NCBI GenBank assembly: GCA_029378245.1
Contig: JARKIF010000009.1
Location: forward strand, 2,170,001 to 2,234,000
Direction: 5' to 3'
Origin: Roridomyces roridus
Taxonomy: Eukaryota; Basidiomycota; Agaricomycetes; Agaricales; Mycenaceae
DNA length: 64,000 nucleotides
Positions 55,785 to 64,000 of the stretch are shown piece by piece; the stretch's first letter is position 1; every line of letters begins with the position of its first letter. The notes under the pieces are model-generated. The model saw nothing but the letters and a program-made list of their open reading frames with translations. It did not search any database and was not told where the DNA came from. Position numbers and translations under genes: made by a program.

Positions 55785-57282
55785 TCTACGGAGGTTTCAG
55801 AAAAAAGAAAGAGAGGAAACGAGGAAACGCACCAATTTGGGATACTATCATAAGTTGGCGGTATCTCCTCCAACCGCCCTCCATCCTGGTGTACAATGAC
55901 CCCAGACGACGGTCCGGTAGGCAATAAAGGCGGATTCGACGACTGCGGTTGTGAATACCGACGACTACTTGGGCCTGCTCGCAAATACGCTTGATATTGT
56001 TCCTCGTGCGCAGAAAGTGGTCGGCTATCGCCTGCACTTTCTGGCGACGGATTGGCTACAGAAAAGGTTGCAGCACGAGGAGAACCACCAGCCGCTTCCT
56101 GCTCCTTCACACTCCGCGGGTGATATACACTCGACCCAGAGCTGCTCGGGGCCGCCGGAGGATAATAGCCACCGACAGCTTGAGCCTGTTGGGGTACAGC
56201 GGAGTAATACCCTCCAGCAGAACTGAGCGTAGGTGGATATCCTTCCTGAGAGTACTGCGACATGGGCGGGGGCGAGCCACGGGGCATAGGGGGACTTTGC
56301 GATCGCGTCGAAGCAGAAACCGTTGGGGTATATGTGAACGGTGTGACGACACCACCGACGATGGGTAATCTCCCACCCATGCCGTCGTCGTCCACGTCGC
56401 CGACACTGGGAAGCGTGCCACCTGTCGTGTGCGCACGAACCATCTCGGGCCCAGGACCTGAGACCGGCCGCGTCCCACCACCGCCGGTGACGGGGTCAAA
56501 ATTGCCGTCAAATGTTTGGTCCTGCCTATTCTGATGCCTGCGGTACCAGAATAAGGCACCGGCGAGGATACCCAAGAACGCAACGCCTAGATAGAAATGA
56601 ATTCAGTGGATACGAGTGGTCGGAAGCACCACCCACCTCCAATGACGCCGCCAACGATTGCACCCGTATGGGATGACGGTTGTGGTGTGGGGGTACTGGT
56701 AATGGCTGATCCAGCCGGGAATGTTTGCGTCGTCTGGGTCGCGAATTCAGCGAGAGCAGAAAGACACGCTGAACACCTACGATCACAAAGGACGTGAAGG
56801 TCTGTCCACCTGAAGTGAGACTAGAAGAACAAACGCGTCAGAGGGGGGTTGGATAAAATTTGCGACACGCACACTACTTGGGACTGGGAAGTCGCTCGAG
56901 ATGCACTCGTGAGAGTCGTGAGAGAGGCCGAGCTGGCGGCGGAGGAGGAGGAAGGCGGAAGCGAAGAAGGCGCGCTTGAGGAAGACGCGACCGAACTAGA
57001 GCTGGGGGCCACCGATGAAGAAGAAATGGGGAGGGAGGATGCAGATGAAGGTGGTGGTGGCGGCGACGATGATGGTGGAGCTTGGGAGGAGGAAGACGGG
57101 GGCGGGGCAGACGAGGCCGGGGCAGACGAAGCCTGGGCAGACGAAGCCGAGTTGCTGGACTGTGGCGCTGAAGATACAGGCGCATTGAACGAGGCCGAAT
57201 CTCGAAGATAGTCAGCACCAGGAGGGGCAAGAATGGACAATAAAACCAGAAGAAATGGAGGAGAGGGAAGAGGGGCGGGCAC
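55785..57282 (-). CDS. Mid2/WSC-like single-pass membrane protein with Ser-rich ectodomain
   Basis: Exons seen on the minus strand: 57282 (start uncertain) to 56880, a short exon near 56819-56780, 56732-56637, 56586-55833, and a last base at 55785. The N-terminal part has a hydrophobic stretch (FLLVLLSILAPP) and more than 100 residues of Ser, Pro and Ala. TSGGQTFTSFVI and TTQTFPAG precede the membrane helix IVGGVIGGVAFLGILAGALF, then the cytosolic anchor WYRRHQNRQ and a Pro/Ser/Tyr-rich tail. This is the build of fungal wall-stress sensors. The stop codon TGA is formed by splicing (TG at 55834-55833 joined to A at 55785). No plus-strand gene competes. The start codon is a GTG in my reading, so a 5' exon is missing. 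Confidence 0.6.
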
Positions 57283-57550
57283 TGCGAGACAGGGAGGACA
57301 TGGTCACGGCGGAAGAGGAGGAAGGTATCGATCGAGGTGAGGTAAAACAGGCGTAATGGAACGCCAATTGTATGTCGGATAACTACTCACTGGATAAGTT
57401 GGCCATCGTGGGGCGCAGGGAGCGGTGAGTGGGACAGACCACACGGTCGTCTGCTCAAAGTTCACGCCGGAATCATTTCTTGTAATCTGCGACGTCATCG
57501 CGTCGATCGCCAAACAAATCAATTTCAGGCACACACAACGAGTCCACTAT

Positions 57551-58062
57551 CTACAACAAGAACTCCTTCAACCGCATATCCTGCGGGCTCAAGTCTGTCG
57601 AATTGCGGAGGCGCTCCGTATGCGCCTTGCCGAGAATCACGAAGTTTGCCTTGACACGCGGTCTTTTCATTGGCGTCGTAGGAGAAGCAGGAGCCTCTTG
57701 CTTGGTAGTGGCAGTCTCGGACTCGGGTGCAGGGTCGCTCTGCACGGCGGTCATCAGTCTCTGAGATGAACAGGATCGCAGGACCAACCGAGATGATATG
57801 TTTGACGGCAGACAACGAATCCAGCTTCCAATTCAAGTCAAACGAGTACTTTCGATCCGAGCTGCCTTTGGACTGCGCGACCTTGGGGTACGGGACACTG
57901 GACTAGCGTCTTGAAGTCAGCCTCGCCTTTCGGAAACGAGAGAAAGGAAGAACGCACACGGCGAGGACGCCCACTTGACGGCGACTCGAGCTCTGGGTTG
58001 AACCGGACTGCGCGGCTGGGACTGGACGTCGCGCTCGAAGGAACAAGGTTGGAAGAAGTCAT
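57551..58062 (-). CDS. Small basidiomycete protein of unknown function
   Basis: Exons 58062-57958, 57902-57789 and 57739-57551; 135 residues, phases consistent. The first part is Ser/Pro-rich (MTSSNLVPSSATSSPSRAV), then DRKYSFDLNWKLDSLSAVKH, a linker with TTKQEAPASPTTPMKRPRVK (a possible nuclear signal) and the end NFVILGKAHTERL...MRLKEFLL. I do not recognise the family. Lies between a membrane protein gene and an unresolved stretch. Confidence 0.6.
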
Positions 58063-59683
58063 GGTTGGGATAGCAGGTTTAGCAAAGCAAGTGTAGGGAT
58101 AGCGAGGTAGTGGTTTGGGAGAAGGGAGAATGGAGGGTGGCTGACATGTCTTGTGCGAGGTTGTCTAGCTTTTTTTTTGGCTCCGTTGCAAAATCGGAAA
58201 AACGGGTATTCAGTTTTGAAACCTGGAGACTCCTCAAAAAACGAGACCCAGAGTAATCTATGCGCTTCCGTGCGGCCGTCGAGCAAGAGTGGTTCGGACC
58301 TTGTCGTCGTCCACAAAAACGATTCCACATTGCGATTGCCAAAGGAAATTGAGGGCTGAGTATGTACACCAAGGAGGAGGATAGGTCCGGCAAAGGCTTG
58401 GTGAAGCGGGAATTTCCAATTGATGCAAAATATACTTCCGTTCTTTTGTTCACCACCACCACGAGGCACGACAAGAGAAATCAACGGACTCCTTCCCCCG
58501 CCTACTCTTTTGTGCCACCATTTCTTGAGGCTTGCATGAAAATCGCGACAATGGCTGGGCGAGTGCTTCAAGTGAGCTGATGGAGATGCGCTAGACAAAG
58601 GGGAACACGGAATCATGGTTGCAAGGTGCGTAATCGTCCACCCCATCGTTCAGACCCGTTTTCATGGCGTCAAATAACTGTGCAGGTTATATCGAAGGGC
58701 GCGAAGACCAACATGTTGACGCCACACCACCCGGCGACAGCTTCCACACCCGACAAGAAGCCGAGAACAATTGCGGGCTTGGGATTCTACGAACCCATCG
58801 GCATTCTGGCTGCTGCTCATTCTCGTTATCGAACGGGCTGGCAGCGTCGTTGGACGCAGTGGGCTATTACTTTGTTCTTGAGGCACAAGACACTTTCAAG
58901 CTGTCGGTTGGCCAACAGCGGGCGCAACATCTTGTTCTTCATCTTGCTGAGGCTGTCGGATTGTCGACAAAAATCATGCTAGTCATTGCCCGCAAAGTTT
59001 CTGATTTCAAGCATCAAATGGGCTCTTTTCGCGCGGTGCAACTTGAAGCGCATCTTGTTCTTGCTTGTCTTGACGAATGCCGATGGTTCATGCAAAGGGC
59101 TGCAGGTCTTTGCCCCCTGGGGACACTCAAAACGTCTGTATGTCAATTCGGTGAGAGTTGTGGTCAAGTTTGGAAATCACTTGTTGACTCACGTGTACGT
59201 AAATGATGAGTCGTTTGCGCAGGCACCGAGCAATGGAGGCAACGAAGACCAAGAGTCCCAGAGAGAGTCTTGTAGCCACAGAATGAGGGCCCAGAAGCAT
59301 AGAATCGCCAGGTACAAGCCGCAAGTCCTCCGTCGCTGCCACCAGTCGAATTCATCCCGATCGCAAGATTCATTCGAGTCCGCCGAACGCGTTGCCGTGT
59401 CAGAGTCATCTTCACCCTGCACTATCAACCTTTCATCACCCCTGCGTGTTCTTCATCCCCGAAGCAAGGAGATCTGGCCTTTTCGCCGCCGTTTTGGACG
59501 AATCTCTGAGGAGAATGCCGTCACGATCCCCGGCCCGTCTCAGAAGCAGCGTCTTTCTCCCATCCCTGTCGCAATGGCCTTGCTCGTGTTGATGCCCTAT
59601 GGAAGGATGTCTGGGAGAGTTTGATTTTCCGTTTCAGGGCCACTCACATCCAGCGCAGGGGATGATTTAAAAAGAGCCCAGGC
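58063..59683 (-). other. Unresolved 1.6-kb stretch
   Basis: Overlapping open frames on both strands. The best hint is on the minus strand at 59189-59428: an acidic part (CDRDEFDWWQ) and a hydrophobic segment CGLYLAILCFWALILWLQD that could be a membrane helix, but no ATG is in frame and I cannot join it to other exons. On the plus strand a 212-codon frame (58986-59624) covers the same place and may be a shadow. No product claimed. Confidence 0.3.
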
Positions 59684-60127
59684 ATGGGAGCCTCTCGTCC
59701 GCTGCCCTCCTCGCTCAAAGATGCCCGCTGCCCGCCACAACTCTCGTGCCTCGCGCCTCCGGCCTACGGTCGTCCGCTTCCACCATCCGTACCCCGTACG
59801 TCATTTCAACTCCTCGACATCGCGTCTGGATCTAATCCCTTCAAGATTCAGGAGCTTAGACGCGCTCCCCCCTTCGTTCGCGTCGTGGGTCGCGTTGCTG
59901 GCTCTGGAGACACTGTTGTTGTCCATTTGCCGCATGTGCGGCGGTCGCATTACGGCGGGCTTTTATCCAACTGCGTCGTGGTGCGTGAACAGCAAATACA
60001 TACTACATCGACCCTCGACCGAGTACTTGAACAGGATACCTACGGCCACGCATTCTGCGTCATAAATGAATATCCACGCGCCCATCTCCCCGCGTCTCTC
60101 CTCGACGAATACTTCGCGCAACAGTGA
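59684..60127 (+). CDS. Uncertain open frame, 147 codons
   Basis: Starts at ATG 59684 after an AT-rich leader (TTTAAAAAGAG at 59666) and ends at 60127. The middle, IASGSNPFKIQELRRAPPFVRVVGRVAGSG, looks protein-like; the second frame (59721-60065) is also open. No family recognised. It is convergent with BDP1, with 105 bp between stops. Confidence 0.35.
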   Translation: MGASRPLPSSLKDARCPPQLSCLAPPAYGRPLPPSVPRTSFQLLDIASGSNPFKIQELRRAPPFVRVVGRVAGSGDTVVVHLPHVRRSHYGGLLSNCVVVREQQIHTTSTLDRVLEQDTYGHAFCVINEYPRAHLPASLLDEYFAQQ

Positions 60128-60232
60128 ATCAAGATGCTCAAGAAAAAATTACATTACGCTATACATTCATTTCACCAATATTGCTTCATACGATGTATCA
60201 TATTTGCCCAATATTCAACCTCCGCAAGAAAA

Positions 60233-62230
60233 TCAATCCTTGTCATCATAAGTATCAACGGTCCCAAGTATCTCGAGACCCTCAGAGCTCAGCTTGGCCG
60301 TCCGACTGCGGCTGCGTTTGCGAACAACGTGTGCAGTTGTCGCCTCGGGTTCTGGCTCAGGCTCCATCGTACGGTCGGGCGCAGGAGGCGGCGTCGGCGC
60401 TTTGATGATGGGAACGGGCCCCTGAAAAGTCGCGACCGGTGAGACGGCCCAAAGTATTCATGTCTGGATGCAAATAAACAAGGATATTAAAATGATGAAG
60501 AGCCGACGAACCAATGGGCTGTTGGCTTTCGAGGAATTCGAGTGATCTTCGCACTGTCCTTCTTGTCTTCGGCTTTGAATTTGTTTTTACACGCTGTCCG
60601 AGTTCGACCGGGGAGGACCAAGGAAAGGAGCTCGTAATTCTCGCCGTGTTGCGCCAAAGCCTGTGTGAGATCAGCGACGAGACCATGTCAACGATGAGAA
60701 CGTACGTCAAAGAATAAATCCGTTTCTTCGGCACTCCACCGAGACCCCCGCAATTTCTTGGTGTACGATTGCGAATTCACAAACTTGGTTTGGTCCGATT
60801 CGACGACATGGACATAGTTGCTCGTGTCCACCTCCTCCGTCCGATCGACAGTGAGAGACTCCTCGTCGATGATGGTCTCGCCGTTGGGTCCAAGGCGCAC
60901 CTGGACCGTGAAGCGGCTAGCGGTCAGTTCTTGCGAATAGTCGAAGCCACTGCCCGACGCGTCAGCGATGGCAGGGTCGCCCGTCGCAGCTACCGACTAC
61001 CACTGCAGCGTTTTTCCTCAGCAGCAGGCGCCTCTGGGTCAGCTGCTGGTGGCTGGAGCAGGAGCATCGTCAGGGTCTTCGGGCCTCCCATACTTCTTTT
61101 GCTCCGCGAGCGCCTTCATCCTCGCCCGCTTCTCCCTGCTCTGTTCCTTCCACGCAAGATGATTCTTCTGAATCTCAGCAGCCTTGCTGCTGACGCGTCC
61201 CTGACCAGTGTCCACACACAATTCGGCCATGGTGATGACCGTTGGATCGATCTCCTCCCCGGGATCTGCCTCGGGATCGAAATCCGGTAACTTTTGGTTT
61301 TCTTTTCCTGCGAGGACGGACGACCTCGTCGTCGTCGTCTTCCCCGTCCTTTTTGGCTGCCCGTTTTCTCTTGGCTCTTTTCGGTTTCGGCGTGTCATCA
61401 CCATCATCTCCTTCAGTTTCTTCATCGTCCATAACCACCATCTTTGCCCGTTTCCTCTTGGGTCTCTTCGGTTTCTCTGCAACATCATCATTCTCCGTCG
61501 CGTCTCCGTCGGTCGCAGTCTCCGCAGCTTTCTTCGTCGCCCGTTTCCTCTGTGCTTTCTTCGGCGCCTCCTCTGTCGCGTCGTCGGTCTCCACTGCCTT
61601 CTTCTTCTTCTTCGCCGGCGTCTTTTTCCCTTTCTTTGGCTTCTCCGGCTCGGCATCCGTAGCCTCTCCCTCTGTGTCAGCCTTTGCTCGTGCTCGAGCG
61701 GGCTGCTTTTTCGCAGGGCTCGGTGGAGTGGGAACGAGGGTGTCCTGAGTGGAAGTGAAGGTCGAAGAGGGACCGCTTTCATTATTTACAAGAGTAGGAG
61801 TTGGATTTGGAGTAGTAGCTGGACGTGCTATGATAACAGGAGGGGCCGGAGTGCGTGAAGAAGACCCCATGATGAGAGGAGGGGCAGCAATGCGAGAGCT
61901 AGACGGGACGATAGCAGGCGGCGCTCTCGATGTCGATGCAACCGGTTGGGAAGTAGTGGGGACATTGGAGCTGGGCAAAGATGCAGGAGGAGGCATGGAC
62001 GACGGGAGGGAATCACCCAAGGACTCTCCAGACGGGGTCGAGGAGATCTGGGGCGCGGAGCTGGCATGAGTTTCTGTGGCCGAACTGGATACAGGCTTGG
62101 GCGCAGTGCTCGTTGCCCTTGCACGCGCTTTCGCGACTGGTTTGAAGACGAGACCACCCTTTTCTGTAGTATCGTGAATAAGCCTCGGCAAAGAGAGCTT
62201 AGATGGAGCTTACGCACGGACGCGAGACAT
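60233..62230 (-). CDS. BDP1: TFIIIB subunit B'' (RNA polymerase III initiation factor), with two apparent frameshifts near the C-terminus
   Basis: Minus strand, start ATG 62230 (MSRVR, then GLVFKPVAKARARA). The long N-terminal part is Ser/Pro-rich, then strongly basic (PKKGKKTPAKKKKK). The conserved block has DPTVITMAELC, then YTKKLRGSRWSAEETDLFFD, an intron, LAQHGENYELLSLVLPGRTR and CKNKFKAEDKKDSAKITR, the SANT domain that binds the TBP-BRF1-DNA complex. After this the expected continuation (SQQPIDMNTLGRLTGRDFSG, then PVPIIKAPTPPPAPDRT) is present but in two other frames: one base too many near 60533 and one in the C4 run 60419-60422. The stop at 60233 is used only if both are corrected. Real decay or base-call error cannot be told apart here. 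Confidence 0.8.
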
Positions 62231-62363
62231 TCTGAGTGGAAGTCAAGGAGGCAAGAAATATCGCATCTAAACAAGAGCGATTATTTACGCGTCAAAACAC
62301 CGATGCCTTTCGATCTCCCTACCGGCACGCATCCACACTGGGAGCTGGACGCCTCGGGCGGCG

Positions 62364-63820
62364 ATGCCTGAGCTCAATGGAGTGCTGGAGAGGTAAATTG
62401 CACCCCTTCATTCTCTTCAGAGCTCTCAACATCATCCAAGTGGCGTCGTATTACAGTCCTTGCGACAATGTAAGTTGTTAACTCGCTCTTTCGAGTCAAT
62501 CGTCCGAGCCCATAGGCAGCCAGAGAGCAATGGATGTATTCTATTCTACCCAAGTTTTCTGGACGCGTCCGAGGCAAGGCAGACGTGAATCCTCCGCCAC
62601 ACACCATCCAGGCTCGCGGACGTTGTCAGATTGAAATTGGGCCTCACATTTTCTGGGAAACAAGTTTTTGGGAGGTCCAATACCAACCTTTGCAGGCTCC
62701 CTGGCAGTCTCCTTACGCGGCCTATGCTCCGCAACAGGCCCCTCTGTTGTCTTCCCTTTATTCTGCAACGGCAATAACTCCTGCCCTCATAAACCAAGTC
62801 AATGCGAGAGCCGCGGCCGATCCTCTTCTCAATAGTCTCCTGCAACTTGCCGCTGCTGGGCAGGCGAGCCCTGAGCAGATACAGTCGCTGGGTCTGCTTA
62901 TCCAGTCCCTCACTGTCCCGGGGACTCCAGAAGCTTCGTCTCCGCAGGTATACAAGAAAGAGTGGGATTTGGTGATTTCGTTTCACGAAACTCCCTACGA
63001 TCGTTGGATCATTCCTCGATGTCCTGCAATCTGCGAAAAAGTCAACGAAAGTGCCGACTCACTTTACGATGTTGTACTTACGCTGGCAATGAAACCACCG
63101 CCGTCGCCGACAGAACCGATGGGATGGGACAAGCCGCCCCAGGTCGTAACCATTCGCTGTAAACGGCCGCCGCCTGCAGTATGGGAACTCCTTTGGAGAT
63201 GGGTGGGTGGCGAAGAGAAGTTGAATGAGAATCGGGCTATTCTGGAGGACTTGAAAGTACGTGCTTCGTTTTTCTAGTACGAGAATACTTCACTCAGATA
63301 TCACAGAAAAATAACAGTAGAGCGTATCTCGCTCATCGCCTGCCTCAAATTCACTGTTAACCCAACTCCAAAATGTGCGGTCTTCTCGTCCACTAGACTT
63401 CTGCTGACCTCTTTGCAGGCTGCCGCTCCACAATATGTGATGAAGCATATCAAGCCTGGTCCGGAACCACGGCCGAAACGAAAGCCCCCGCAGCGCAAAC
63501 CTTCGGCGCCAGCAGGGTCCACCCCAACTCCCCAACAACCGTCCAGCTCTACTTCGGCAGCTTCGTCTACATCAAGTGCCGAACCTGATCCGAAGCGGCG
63601 CAAGATTGCTCCCACGACCAAGATTCGGTGTCATACTTGCCAGAAATCCGATGTTCCTCTCGTTTACGGAGGTCGGTATTGCCGCGATTGTGTGCAGGCA
63701 GGCAAGATCGAGACGGTATACGTCCCATACAAGCCGCCGCAGTACCAATACCAGCCCACTCCGGGTTATATTCCATCACCATTAGCTACTACCTCTACCA
63801 CACCCTCTGCACCGAGCTGA
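62364..63820 (+). CDS. Zinc-ribbon nuclear protein of unknown function
   Basis: Exons 62364-62392, 62421-62469, 62516-63256 and 63419-63820; 406 residues. It starts MPELNGVLERALNIIQVASY. The middle part has YKKEWDLVISFHETPYDRWI and VWELLWRWVGGEEKLN. The C-terminal part has basic Pro-rich segments (RPKRKPPQRKP, PKRRK) and a four-Cys finger CHTCQKSDVPLVYGGRYCRDC, similar in spacing to GATA-like ribbons. The intron 63257-63418 is long (162 bp) and may hide a small exon. It diverges from BDP1 with 133 bp between starts. Function unknown. Confidence 0.6.
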
Positions 63821-64000
63821 TCTCGAAAGCAATGTATTATACAATTATATCCGATGCGATGATGTACAATGAGTTCATGTAAATATTTTAATGTACCACC
63901 CTACCCACCAAACCACCACTGCCAGCTGTGTTAGAACAACCGACAGCTCAGCCACCACCGCCCACCACTGCACGACGATCCCAATCCAATAGGGAACCAA
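63821..64000 (+). other. Right end of window
   Basis: 3' untranslated sequence and a CCACCA-rich stretch (63895-63975); no gene seen. Confidence 0.4.

Noticed and set aside
1..64000. CRISPR arrays, rRNA genes and bacterial-type operons
   Set aside because: None seen; introns and gene families show the DNA is fungal nuclear.

Overview
The window is eukaryotic DNA from a mushroom-forming basidiomycete (Agaricomycetes). Genes are compact and split by many introns of about 45-60 bp. The centre is a homeodomain (HD) mating-type locus, called MAT-A or matA, lying against the gene for mitochondrial intermediate peptidase (MIP), which is its classical neighbour in mushrooms. I worked only from the sequence, so exon borders are inferred from GT-AG or GC-AG signals, reading frame and family knowledge.

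Layout. 1-2347: 3' part of a Helitron-type PIF1 helicase, followed by a four-exon gene that looks like an OB-fold protein. 2905-4866: two tandem paralogues coding for small Gly/Gln-rich proteins. About 4960-23873: the mating-type array. 23854-26305: intact MIP gene. 26529-63820: conserved housekeeping genes, in order: WHIM/DDT-like chromatin protein, FAM32A-like protein, TMEM115-like membrane protein, COG1, Sec61-gamma, a PPR protein, glycine dehydrogenase, an unresolved stretch, a lipase, a 3-RRM protein, RPB6, an Hst3/4-like sirtuin, RNase T2, DMC1, a Mid2-like single-pass membrane protein, small unknown genes, BDP1 (TFIIIB B'') and a zinc-ribbon protein.

The mating-type array is the remarkable part. 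A unit of 8,291 bp is present twice (5245-13535 and 13536-21826), and a third, partial unit (21827-23873) runs into the real MIP gene. Each unit reads S-A-B-A'. S (825 bp) holds a decayed HD2 C-terminus. A and A' are 1.22-kb inverted repeats, each carrying a small intact gene for what looks like only the N-terminal (dimerisation) domain of an HD1 protein. B (about 5 kb) carries a divergent HD1-HD2 pair and a copied 3' end of MIP. B points one way in unit 1 and the opposite way in unit 2. Positions 6070-13497 and 14361-21788 therefore form a giant, nearly perfect palindrome (7,428-bp arms, 863-bp spacer, mirror sum 27858). This is what recombination between A and A' would make: an invertible mating-type cassette that has also been tandemly duplicated.

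HD1 in B keeps the homeodomain but has no recognisable N-terminal dimerisation domain, while that domain alone is coded by five identical copies of the small gene in A/A'. HD2 looks intact. The arrangement suggests a split HD1 function, an inhibitor peptide, or decay. Because the copies are almost identical, an assembly artefact made from two orientations of one cassette must be excluded first.
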